Below, piece by piece: positions 1 to 5,776 of a stretch of DNA of 5,979 nucleotides (position 1 is its first letter; each line of letters begins with the position of its first letter). The translations under genes were made by a program, and so were the position numbers. Source of the stretch: an uncultured Collinsella sp. Its GTDB lineage: Bacteria > Actinomycetota > Coriobacteriia > Coriobacteriales > Coriobacteriaceae. Where the stretch lies: the NCBI GenBank assembly GCA_900545075.1, contig UQXT01000110.1, positions 1 through 5,979 on the forward strand, given 5' to 3'. The notes under the pieces are model-generated. The model saw nothing but the letters and a program-made list of their open reading frames with translations. It was not told the DNA's origin and did no database searches.

Positions 1-693
1 GACCTCGCCGTCGAACAGGCCAATCACTGCGGTCACGCTCTTGGTGGGCATGAGCAGGCAGGTGGGCGTGACGGTAAGGCCGATGAGGCGCGTGGCGTTG
101 AGCGCATCGACGATCGAGCGCTGGGCCGAGAGCGGGCAGTCGCCGTAGCCGGGGCTAAAGCGCCAGTTGCCGGCGAGCCCGTGTGCGGCGGCGTCCGCCT
201 TGACCTGCTGGTCCATCTGCTCAACGGCGGCTTCCACATAGGCAGAGCATGCGGCGTCGAGCACGGCTCCCTCTAGGGGTTGCTGGGCTCCCGTGGTGCG
301 CAGACGACGCTCGGCTTCCATGCCGAGGGTGCATGCCATGAGTGCGGCAAAGCGGGCGTCTTTGAGGTGGCGATAGATATCGCGACCGCGCAGCTCAACG
401 TTGGTGCCGACCAAGCGAATGCAAGGCTCGCCCTGTTCATCGACGCCCGTGGCATCGATGGCAAATATGCGGCGCACGCCACGGGGCTCAATGTCCAGCT
501 CCAGACGCTCAACGACAAGCTCAATACGCTGCGACAGCTCGGGCTCAATCTGCTGACCGCCGTAGCCCAGATACCGCAGCATCTCGGCACGGTCGACACG
601 AGGGTGGTGAGCAGCGTCGATACGGTAAAGCGCCGGCGACGCAAGGTCGGCCGGCACTTCAACAACGGTTATATCGGCGTGCGGTTTTTCCAT
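1..693 (-). CDS. Stand-alone methionine synthase reactivation (AdoMet-binding) domain protein, 3' end outside window
   Basis: Translating the minus strand from ATG 693-691 gives 231 codons with no stop before the window edge. Near the C-terminus it has RFSPGYGDCPLSAQ (residues 178-191) and MPTKSVTAVIG (215-225). These match the signature of the AdoMet-binding activation domain of cobalamin-dependent methionine synthase (MetH C-terminal module, Met_synt_B12 family). In that family the domain binds AdoMet and permits reductive methylation of oxidised cob(II)alamin; the Arg and Gly-Tyr of the R-x-S-P-G-Y motif are part of the AdoMet site. Here the domain starts as its own polypeptide with a short lead-in, so the catalytic and B12-binding modules must be encoded elsewhere (split MetH). 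The start overlaps the metF stop as TAATG, which implies translational coupling. Family stand-alone versions are about 210-240 aa, so little should be missing. The ORFs on the opposite strand lack any recognisable motif. Confidence 0.9.
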   Translation of the reverse strand, partial: MEKPHADITVVEVPADLASPALYRIDAAHHPRVDRAEMLRYLGYGGQQIEPELSQRIELVVERLELDIEPRGVRRIFAIDATGVDEQGEPCIRLVGTNVELRGRDIYRHLKDARFAALMACTLGMEAERRLRTTGAQQPLEGAVLDAACSAYVEAAVEQMDQQVKADAAAHGLAGNWRFSPGYGDCPLSAQRSIVDALNATRLIGLTVTPTCLLMPTKSVTAVIGLFDGEV

Positions 694-1565
694 TACCCCA
701 GGCGCTCCATAATGGTCGCGGCGATTGCAGGACGGTTCATAGTGTACAGGTGCAGACCATCGACACCGTGCTCCTTGAGGTCGCAAAGCTGATGGGCGGC
801 ATAATCTACACCGGCTGCCTGCAGGCTCTCGGGGTCGTTCTCGTACTTGGCGAGAATCTTGATGACGGGGGAGGGCAGCGACGCGCCGCACATAAAGACC
901 ATGCGGCTGATCTGCGACTTACCCATAAACGGCATGATGCCCGCGGTAATGGGCACGGTGATGCCGGCCTTGTCGGCAAGCTCGCGAAAACGGTAGAAGC
1001 ACTCGTTATCAAAAAAGAGCTGCGTCACAAAGAAGCTCGCGCCGGCGTCTTGCTTTTGCTTGAGGTGCTCGACCGAGAGGTTGAGATCCTCGCAGGTAAT
1101 GTGGCCCTCGGGGTAGGCTGCGGCGCCCACGCAAAAGCCGGCGTCGACGAGCTCAGGGATGAGGTCGCGGGCGTAGGCGTAGTCCGAGGCGGGCTTGTCG
1201 TCCTCAGTCGCGCCAGCGGGAAGATCACCACGCAGGGCCAGGATGTTTTCAACGCCGGCGGTGTGATACTCGTCGATCTTGGCGGCGATGTCGGCGTGGG
1301 TGCGGCCCACGCAGGTGAGGTGCGCTACCGAGGGCGTATCGAATTCGCTCGTAATCATATGCGCGATGGGGGCGGTGGTGGCACCGTTGCCTGAGCCGCC
1401 GGCCGAGCAGGTGACCGAGACAAAGCTCGGCGAAAGCTTGCACAGATTGCCTGCCACTTTGCGAGCCGTGTCGAGGGTCAGCTCGCCCTTGGGCGGGAAC
1501 ATCTCAAACGAAACGGGTGCGGTGCCCTGGGATGCTGCCTGCTTAAAAAGCTCGTCGACGCGCAT
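693..1565 (-). CDS. metF: 5,10-methylenetetrahydrofolate reductase
   Basis: The 290-aa cytoplasmic flavoprotein reduces 5,10-methylene-THF to 5-methyl-THF, the methyl donor for methionine synthase. It is a full-length single-domain bacterial MTHFR (TIM barrel; family usually about 290-300 aa). Visible motifs are FEMFPPKGE (20-28), HLTCVGRTHADI (82-93), ALRGDLPAG (110-118), YPEGH (151-155), DAGASFFVTQLFFDN (173-187), TAGIMPF (207-213) and LHLYTMNR (271-278). By position, E21, D114 and Q182 correspond to the catalytic or folate-binding Glu28, Asp120 and Gln183 of the E. coli enzyme. The frame is open upstream to 1631, but ATG 1565-1563 is chosen because GAGGAG lies about 6 nt upstream and homology begins there; the 22 extra upstream residues are unlike the family. 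The TAA stop overlaps the ATG of the reactivation-domain gene, so the two form an operon for methionine regeneration. Confidence 0.97.
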   Translation of the reverse strand: MRVDELFKQAASQGTAPVSFEMFPPKGELTLDTARKVAGNLCKLSPSFVSVTCSAGGSGNGATTAPIAHMITSEFDTPSVAHLTCVGRTHADIAAKIDEYHTAGVENILALRGDLPAGATEDDKPASDYAYARDLIPELVDAGFCVGAAAYPEGHITCEDLNLSVEHLKQKQDAGASFFVTQLFFDNECFYRFRELADKAGITVPITAGIMPFMGKSQISRMVFMCGASLPSPVIKILAKYENDPESLQAAGVDYAAHQLCDLKEHGVDGLHLYTMNRPAIAATIMERLG

Positions 1566-1571
1566 ATCGTG

Positions 1572-1614
1572 CTCCTCTAGATACGTAATAGTGTGATGCG
1601 TTGTAAGGATTCTA
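1572..1614 (-). promoter_or_regulatory. Ribosome binding site and possible -10 for metF operon
   Basis: On the minus strand GAGGAGC (about 1572-1578) precedes the metF ATG at proper spacing. A TAGAAT hexamer at 1614-1609 is a good -10 candidate about 45 nt upstream of the start codon. No convincing -35 is seen at 16-18 bp spacing, so the promoter part is weak while the RBS is solid. Confidence 0.35.
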
Positions 1615-1713
1615 CAGCACCACTGTGCCACGATGGAATTTCACTCGCTATTTGGGGATACCAATCGAAAATGCTTCGCTATCGGCATTTCCTATAACAG
1701 GGCGGTCAATGTA

Positions 1714-1771
1714 GGATGGGGCTATATTGAATGGTATCTGATGCGAAATACCAGTTAATAAAGCCCCGTCC
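1714..1771. repeat. 58-bp imperfect palindrome (24-nt arms)
   Basis: The left arm 1714-1737 and the right arm 1748-1771 are reverse complements at 20 of 24 positions around a 10-nt loop (1738-1747). In RNA two of the four differences are G-U pairs, leaving two mismatches. The outer block is GGGGCT / AGCCCC and the inner block is TGGTAT / ATACCA. A further GATACCA half-copy lies at 1657-1663. No U-tract follows on the plus strand, so it is not a typical terminator. It could be a regulator-binding dyad shared by the divergent genes, a folded RNA, or a relic of a small palindromic repeat. The structure is directly visible; the function is unknown. Confidence 0.7.
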
Positions 1772-1867
1772 CAAATTGACTACCCTTAAACCATGGGGAG
1801 AGGTCTGCAATTTATGCAGTTGATTGGCTGTTGAGGGTGGCAACGCCGCCTCGATAGGGTAACCTCA

Positions 1868-1912
1868 TTGATTGGTTTCGCGACAGCAACATAACGGTAA
1901 TGTCGCGGAAAC
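1868..1912 (+). promoter_or_regulatory. Possible glnA promoter overlapped by an operator-like palindrome
   Basis: TTGATT (1868-1873), a 16-bp spacer and CATAAC (1890-1895) form a moderate sigma-70-type promoter ahead of glnA; TTGAGG (1831-1836) with TAGGGT (1855-1860) is an alternative. An inverted repeat, TTTCGCGACA (1876-1885) and TGTCGCGGAA (1901-1910), 9 of 10 positions, flanks the CATAAC hexamer with a 15-nt centre, so a dimeric regulator bound there would affect initiation. If the upstream promoter is used, the same sequence is a leader hairpin instead. The palindrome is certain; the promoter and its use are inferred. Confidence 0.45.
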
Positions 1913-1951
1913 ACGGCGAGTCTAAGCTATGACTCGTTCGTTAGTAATCAA

Positions 1952-1970
1952 CACCGCTTCTCACGCGGTG
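1952..1970 (+). other. Small hairpin upstream of the glnA start
   Basis: CACCGC (1952-1957) and GCGGTG (1965-1970) are perfect reverse complements around a 7-nt loop. They lie between an in-frame upstream ATG (1929) and the preferred glnA start (1992), ending 10 nt before the GGGAG ribosome binding site at 1981-1985. The hairpin could influence ribosome loading, but nothing else shows that it does. Confidence 0.4.
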
Positions 1971-1991
1971 CCGATACGAAGGGAGTTCCGT

Positions 1992-4079
1992 ATGGCCGAA
2001 CTTACTGACCGCTTCGGGACCATGGTGTTCTCTGAGGAAGTCATGAAGGACTACCTCCCCAAGGACATTTGGAAGCGCCTTGCTGCAACCCTCGAGGGCG
2101 GTGAGCCGCTCGACCTGGATGTGGCCAACGCCGTCGCCCATGCCATGAAGGTCTGGGCCATCTCCAAGGGCGCGACGCACTACGCGCACTGGTTCCAGCC
2201 GCTTTCGGGCATTACTTCCGAGAAGCACGACAGCTTCCTGGAGCCCAACCACGACGGCACCGCCATTACCAAGTTTACGGGCAAGAACCTCATCCAGGGC
2301 GAGCCCGATGCCTCGAGCTTCCCCAACGGCGGCCTGCGTGCTACCTTCGAGGCCCGTGGCTACACCGCTTGGGACCCCACTAGCCCCGCCTTTATCAAGG
2401 ACGATGTCCTGTGCATCCCCACGGCTTTCTGCTCCTACACGGGCGAGGCCCTGGACAAGAAGACCCCGCTGCTGCGCTCCATGACCGCGCTCTCGCGTGA
2501 GTCCAAGCGCGTTTTGGCGCTGTTTGGCAAGACCCCCAAGAAGGTCGTTCCTTCCGTGGGTGACGAGCAGGAGTACTTCCTGATCAAGAAGGACGCTTAC
2601 CGCAAGCGCAAGGACCTGGTCATCACCGGCCGCACCCTCTTTGGTGCTGCTCCCTGCAAGGGCCAGGAGCTCGAGGAGCACTACTTTGGCGCTATCCGCC
2701 CCACCGTCTCGGCCTATATGAAGGACCTGGACGATGAACTGTGGGCGCTTGGCATTCCTGCCAAGACCAAGCACAACGAGGTCGCTCCCTGCCAGCATGA
2801 GCTCGCTCCTGTCTATGGCGAGGTGAACGAGGCCATCGACCAGAACCTGGTCATGATGGAGAAGATGAAGCTCATCGCCTCCCGCCACGACTTGGTCTGC
2901 CTGCTGCACGAGAAGCCCTTCGAGGGCATTAACGGTTCGGGCAAGCACAACAACTGGTCGCTTGGCACCGAGTCCGAGAATCTGCTCGATCCGGGCGACA
3001 CCCCGCTCGACAACCTGCAGTTCATCGTCTTCCTCACCGCGGTGATCGAGGCCGTCGATAACTATCAGGAGCTCCTGCGTGCCTCTGTTGCCTCGGCCGG
3101 CAACGACCATCGTCTGGGCGCCAACGAGGCTCCTCCGGCGATTATGTCCATCTTCCTGGGCGACCAGCTTACCGAGGTCGTCGAGAAGATCATCGATGGC
3201 AAGGCTTCCGTCCATGCCACGCGCGGCGTGCTCGACCTGGGCGCCGATACCCTGCCCAAGCTGATGCAGGACAACACCGACCGCAACCGCACCTCCCCGT
3301 TTGCCTTCACCGGCAACAAGTTTGAGTTCCGTGCCTGCGGCTCCGAGCAGAACGTCTCCGACTCCAACCTGGTGCTCGATGCCGCCGTGGCCAAGTCGCT
3401 CAAGTCCTTCGCCGACGCACTCGAGGGTACGCCCGAGGATAAGTTCCAGGACGCCGCGCTCGAGTACTGCAAGAAGGTCCTGACTGACCACCAGCGCATC
3501 CTGTTCTCCGGCGACGGCTACTCCGACGAGTGGCCCGTTGAGGCCGAGAAGCGCGGCCTTGCCAACAACAAGACCACGGCCGATGCCCTGCCCGCCTTTG
3601 TTTCCGATAAGGCTATCGCGCTCTTTGAGGAGACGGGCGTCCTGACCAAGGCCGAGGCTCAGTGCCGCTACGACTGCAAGCTCGAGAAGTACAACAAGCT
3701 CATGAACATCGAGGCTACCACGATGGTTCGCGAGGCGCGTCGTACCTATCGCCCGGTCATTACCGCCTATGCCACCAAGGTCGCTAAGGGCCTTGAGACT
3801 ATCCGCGCCGCCGGCGCCGAGGCCGCCATGCAGTGTGAGCAGAATACGCTCAACAAGCTTTGCAACGGCATCACCACCATCAACGACTCCATCAAGGCGC
3901 TCGACGCCGTGCATCAGAAGGCCGAAGCCCTCGATGGTCAGGAGCAGGCCAATGTGTATGCACACGAGGTCGTTCCCGCTATGGATACGCTGCGCGCCGC
4001 CGTGGATGCCATGGAGGAGATCGTGGCCGCCGACTACTGGCCGGTCCCGACCTACGACGACATCCTGTTCTACGTGTAG
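1992..4079 (+). CDS. glnA: Type III glutamine synthetase
   Basis: The 695-aa cytoplasmic enzyme makes glutamine from glutamate, ammonia and ATP, the main ammonium assimilation step. It belongs to the large GSIII (GlnN-type) class, usually about 700 aa, not the 440-470 aa GSI class. Motifs in order are NGGLRATFEARGYTAWD (112-128, GSIII signature), DEQEYF (191-196, catalytic-barrel glutamates), KHNEVAPCQHELAPVY (260-275), KPFEGINGSGKHNNWS (308-323, ATP/glutamate-binding loop), GANEAPPA (376-383) and NRTSPFAFTGNKFEFR (432-447), followed by the helical GSIII C-terminal region ending at DILFYV. The start at 1992 is preferred because GGGAG (1981-1985) sits 6 nt upstream and MAELTDRFG resembles GSIII N-termini; ATG 1929 would add 21 residues. 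Codon choice is heavily biased to C/G endings, consistent with high expression. It is transcribed divergently from metF and ends in its own terminator. Some annotations call this class glnN. Confidence 0.97.
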   Translation: MAELTDRFGTMVFSEEVMKDYLPKDIWKRLAATLEGGEPLDLDVANAVAHAMKVWAISKGATHYAHWFQPLSGITSEKHDSFLEPNHDGTAITKFTGKNLIQGEPDASSFPNGGLRATFEARGYTAWDPTSPAFIKDDVLCIPTAFCSYTGEALDKKTPLLRSMTALSRESKRVLALFGKTPKKVVPSVGDEQEYFLIKKDAYRKRKDLVITGRTLFGAAPCKGQELEEHYFGAIRPTVSAYMKDLDDELWALGIPAKTKHNEVAPCQHELAPVYGEVNEAIDQNLVMMEKMKLIASRHDLVCLLHEKPFEGINGSGKHNNWSLGTESENLLDPGDTPLDNLQFIVFLTAVIEAVDNYQELLRASVASAGNDHRLGANEAPPAIMSIFLGDQLTEVVEKIIDGKASVHATRGVLDLGADTLPKLMQDNTDRNRTSPFAFTGNKFEFRACGSEQNVSDSNLVLDAAVAKSLKSFADALEGTPEDKFQDAALEYCKKVLTDHQRILFSGDGYSDEWPVEAEKRGLANNKTTADALPAFVSDKAIALFEETGVLTKAEAQCRYDCKLEKYNKLMNIEATTMVREARRTYRPVITAYATKVAKGLETIRAAGAEAAMQCEQNTLNKLCNGITTINDSIKALDAVHQKAEALDGQEQANVYAHEVVPAMDTLRAAVDAMEEIVAADYWPVPTYDDILFYV

Positions 4080-4110
4080 AGCGTAACTGACATATCGTCA
4101 CGGTATTGAG

Positions 4111-4142
4111 CCGGGGTCCGCATCATGCGGGCTCCGGTTTTT
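4111..4142 (+). terminator. Rho-independent terminator of glnA
   Basis: An 11-bp stem, CCGGGGTCCGC (4111-4121) and GCGGGCTCCGG (4127-4137), including two G-U pairs, closes a 5-nt loop and is followed directly by TTTTT. It begins 31 nt after the glnA stop codon. Confidence 0.92.
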
Positions 4143-4202
4143 GTTTGCGAAGGACGCTTTGAAGCCCGTTTTGCCGCCGATTCGCCTAGGTATAAAGGGT
4201 TG

Positions 4203-4419
4203 TGGGCAAAAAACGTCAAATATGAGTACTGTCACAAGTCCTGTAGCATTATTTATTTGCAAAATATGCAGTGTTACGCAACATATGTCCAAGTACTTAG
4301 CCGATAAACGTCTGCAATTCTTCCGCCGTAGGACACCTGACGTCTAAATCGATTTCTGAAGGCATGAAATCGCTGTTACTAAATCGGTAACAGTACTCAT
4401 ATTTGCCATTTTTTGCCCA
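4203..4419. repeat. Long-arm inverted repeat of unknown type
   Basis: Arm 4203-4235 (plus) and arm 4387-4419 (read on the minus strand) agree at 30 of 33 positions. They share TGGGCAAAAAA, then after three bases CAAATATGAGTACTGT, then one difference and AC. The arms are 151 nt apart. Read outward-to-inward, both arms also spell GQKxxNMSTVT in the same frame with no indel, though neither frame continues into a recognisable protein or has a ribosome binding site. The block is much richer in A+T than the genes around it. It may be a MITE-like or palindromic dispersed element, or two diverged copies of one short repeat in opposite orientation. No matching target duplication is seen outside the arms. 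Confidence 0.65.
4350..4393. other. Two back-to-back hairpins inside the inverted-repeat region
   Basis: CGATTTC (4350-4356) pairs with GAAATCG (4366-4372) around a 9-nt loop. Without any gap, CTGTTAC (4373-4379) pairs with GTAACAG (4387-4393) around a 7-nt loop. The second hairpin overlaps the inner end of the right inverted-repeat arm, so it would compete with pairing of the two long arms. No U-tract follows either hairpin directly. Confidence 0.5.
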
Positions 4420-4433
4420 TGGTCCATCGGAAG

Positions 4434-4499
4434 ATGCCGGGATCCGCACCCTGCCGGGTCCGAATCCCGGCATATCGGTAGCAAAAAGCCCGCTACCGA
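4434..4499. other. Cluster of overlapping, mutually exclusive hairpins
   Basis: A 10-bp perfect stem, ATGCCGGGAT (4434-4443) with ATCCCGGCAT (4464-4473), competes with a 7-bp stem, TGCCGGG (4452-4458) with CCCGGCA (4466-4472), because both use the same 3' arm; the two 5' arms are near-repeats (TGCCGGGATCCG and TGCCGGGTCCG). Just downstream TCGGTAGC (4475-4482) pairs perfectly with GCTACCGA (4492-4499). The arrangement ends one base before the IS target duplication. It lies upstream of the gene at 5910 and resembles an attenuator-type leader, but it matches no riboswitch or T-box consensus that I know. Confidence 0.5.
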
Positions 4500-4502
4500 A
4501 TT
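4500..4502. repeat. Left copy of 3-bp target site duplication (ATT)
   Basis: ATT precedes the TGAACTG end of the insertion sequence and matches ATT at 5845-5847 after the other end. Three-base duplications are normal for the IS3 family. A 4-bp duplication does not fit (AATT versus ATTT). Three bases can match by chance, so support comes mainly from their position exactly at both ends. Confidence 0.7.
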
Positions 4503-4569
4503 TGAACTGCCTCCCATTTCTTGGACATGAGAAATGGGAGGCTTTTGGAGTGGGTATGATGAATTGGAC
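4503..4569 (+). repeat. Left terminal inverted repeat of the IS
   Basis: The 67 bases match the reverse complement of 5777-5844. The first 43 positions are identical, one base is then inserted on the right side, GGAGTGGG is shared, and a looser match runs to TGGAC. This is considerably longer than the 20-40 bp repeats usual for IS3 elements. Confidence 0.9.
4509..4546 (+). terminator. Terminator-like hairpin inside the IS left end
   Basis: A perfect 13-bp stem, GCCTCCCATTTCT (4509-4521) and AGAAATGGGAGGC (4530-4542), closes an 8-nt loop and is followed by TTTT. In the plus direction it should stop transcripts entering the element from outside, a known way IS elements limit transposase production from neighbouring promoters. 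The same hairpin, inverted, is at 5805-5838. Confidence 0.65.
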
Positions 4570-4597
4570 ACCTACTTAAGAGCGAAAGGTGTTCAAG

Positions 4598-4897
4598 ATG
4601 ACCCAAAGAAGAAAGCGATACGACAGGCAGTTCAAGGTCTCGGCGGCAAAGGTGGTCCTGTCCGGGGAAATGACGGTCAAAGGCCTATCGGAGGAACTCG
4701 GCATAAAGGATTCGACGCTGAGAAGATGGGCCCGCGAATACGAGGAGATGGGAGACGGCGCGTTCCCCGGAAACGGCTCCCCGAAGATCAACAAGGACTA
4801 CGAGATCGTGAAGCTCAAGAAGAAGGTCGAGGAGCTCGAGCGCGAGAACGAGATACTAAAAAATTTCCGGGCCTTCTTGAGTCAAGACCATGCGTGA
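4598..4897 (+). CDS. IS3-family transposase OrfA (helix-turn-helix DNA-binding protein)
   Basis: The 99-aa protein has a basic helix-turn-helix region at about residues 8-48 (RYDRQFKVSAAKVV, then TVKGLSEELGIKDSTLRRWA), typical of IS3/IS911 OrfA, which binds the terminal repeats. Residues about 66-88 form a charged leucine-zipper-like coiled coil (L73, L80, L87) that mediates oligomerisation in this family. ATG 4598 is chosen because AAAGG lies about 8 nt upstream; a GTG at 4589 in the same frame would add three residues. Alone, OrfA is usually a regulator of transposition. A -1 shift at 4858-4864 appends it to OrfB. It ends at TGA 4895-4897, overlapping a possible OrfB GTG start. Confidence 0.92.
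   Translation: MTQRRKRYDRQFKVSAAKVVLSGEMTVKGLSEELGIKDSTLRRWAREYEEMGDGAFPGNGSPKINKDYEIVKLKKKVEELERENEILKNFRAFLSQDHA
4858..4864 (+). other. Programmed -1 frameshift site (A AAA AAT)
   Basis: In the orfA frame the sequence reads CTA AAA AAT (codons 87-89). Slipping back one base gives AAA AAA TTT and enters the orfB frame, which is open across this point. A six-A run within the leucine-zipper end of OrfA is where IS3 elements normally shift. The fused OrfAB would have 387 residues (88 from orfA, 299 from the orfB frame), the usual transposase size. The final T instead of G or C makes it a less common version of the slippery heptamer. Confidence 0.75.
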
Positions 4898-5760
4898 GGT
4901 TCGAGTTCCTCAAGGAGCATAGGGGCGAGATCGGCCCCATCAAGAAGGCATGCGGGCTGATGAAAGTCTCGAAATCCGGTTTCTACGAGTATCTCGGCCG
5001 GAAGAAGTCCGACGCCCAGATAGAGCGGGAGGCGATCGAAGGTTTCGTCGTCGAGGCCTTCGAACGGCACAAGGGCCGTTACGGCTACCGGCGCATCAAC
5101 CGCGAACTGCGAAAAAGCGGCATCGTCGTGAGCGAGAAGCGCGTGCTCCGCATCATGCAGAAGCTCGGACTTGCCGGAAAGGGCGCGACCCGAAAACACC
5201 GCATCCAGAAGAAGGTCGAGCCGGGAGACCCTCGGTTGAACCTGGTAGAGCGCGCTTTCACCGTGGGCGAGCGCAACAGGCTTTGGGTGGGCGACATCAC
5301 CTACATACCCACAAGAGAAGGGTGGCTCTATCTCGCAGCCGTGATAGACGCCTTCTCCCGCAAGGTCGTGGGCTGGTCAATGTCCGAGCGCATCACCGAG
5401 AAGGTCGCGATCGACGCGATGGAGCAGGCGGTCGGCAGGGAGGGTCCGCCAGATGACGGCAGCCTCGTCTTCCATGACGATCGGGGCGCGCAGTACACCT
5501 CCCGTTCATTCCAGCGGTGTCTGGACTCGCATGGCATAGTCCAGTCGGTATCAAGGCCCGGCACGCCGCTGGACAACGCGGTGGCCGAGTCGTTCTTCAA
5601 GACGCTGAAAAGGGAATTGGTGAAAGAGAGGAGCTATGGGACGAGGGACGAGGCCAAGCAGGACATCTTCAAGTACATAGAGCTCTATTACAATAGGGTG
5701 CGCATGCATTCCACCCTGGGCTACATGTCTCCAGTGGAATACGAGCGGCAATACGCTTGA
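4894..5760 (+). CDS. IS3-family transposase OrfB (DDE integrase core)
   Basis: Counted from GTG 4894, this frame encodes 288 aa and carries the catalytic half of the transposase. An HTH_21-like segment, HKGRYGYRRINREL, lies at about 59-72. The rve/RNase H-like core follows: LWVGDITYIPT (130-140, first Asp D134), HDDRGAQYTS (194-203, second Asp D196) and DNAVAESFFKTLKREL (227-242, Glu E232). D196 and E232 are separated by exactly 35 residues, the IS3 DD(35)E spacing. The C-terminus has YYNRVRMHSTLGYMSPVEYE, typical of the family. All catalytic residues are present. GTG 4894 overlaps the orfA stop (GTGA) but lacks a clear ribosome binding site, so most product is probably the frameshifted OrfAB fusion beginning at 4598. 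The frame is open as far as 4534, but that upstream part is not protein-like. Confidence 0.93.
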   Translation: MRFEFLKEHRGEIGPIKKACGLMKVSKSGFYEYLGRKKSDAQIEREAIEGFVVEAFERHKGRYGYRRINRELRKSGIVVSEKRVLRIMQKLGLAGKGATRKHRIQKKVEPGDPRLNLVERAFTVGERNRLWVGDITYIPTREGWLYLAAVIDAFSRKVVGWSMSERITEKVAIDAMEQAVGREGPPDDGSLVFHDDRGAQYTSRSFQRCLDSHGIVQSVSRPGTPLDNAVAESFFKTLKRELVKERSYGTRDEAKQDIFKYIELYYNRVRMHSTLGYMSPVEYERQYA

Positions 5761-5776
5761 GGATCCTTAAAAGAAA

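Larger units (their letters stand above)
1566..1928. other. Divergent metF / glnA intergenic region
   Basis: About 360 bases separate the divergent metF and glnA starts. The stretch is visibly richer in A+T than the flanking genes, and no ORF with a ribosome binding site and plausible protein was found. It is not empty: it holds the metF leader (1566-1615), a small hairpin with arms 1667-1674 and 1685-1692 (GAAAATGC and GCATTTCC, 7 of 8 pairs), a large palindrome (1714-1771) and a second palindrome close to glnA (1876-1912). These are reported separately. Confidence 0.7.

Noticed and set aside
280..1394. Plus-strand ORFs of 170 and 214 codons opposite the reactivation-domain gene and metF
   Set aside because: They are shadows of the two minus-strand genes, which show clear family motifs; the plus-strand translations show none and have no suitable ribosome binding sites.
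1941..3965. Open reading frame of 674 codons on the minus strand, antisense to glnA
   Set aside because: It is a by-product of the strong GC-ending codon bias in glnA. The translation is low-complexity (rich in L, V, G, A), has no recognisable motif, and the sense frame is an unmistakable GSIII.
4222..4347. 41-codon ORF beginning MSTVT inside the inverted-repeat region
   Set aside because: There is no ribosome binding site and no recognisable protein feature. Only the first codons match the other arm, so it is better explained by the repeat. A peptide cannot be excluded.
4452..4472. tRNA T-arm-like sequence (CCGGG, 7-nt TCCGAAT loop, CCCGG)
   Set aside because: The loop has C where the T of TTCRA is required, and no acceptor, D or anticodon arm can be placed at the right distance on the 5' side.
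4534..4893. Upstream extension of the orfB frame to an ATG in the IS left repeat
   Set aside because: This part overlaps orfA in another frame, starts within the terminal hairpin and has no transposase-like sequence. It is open by chance before the frameshift point.
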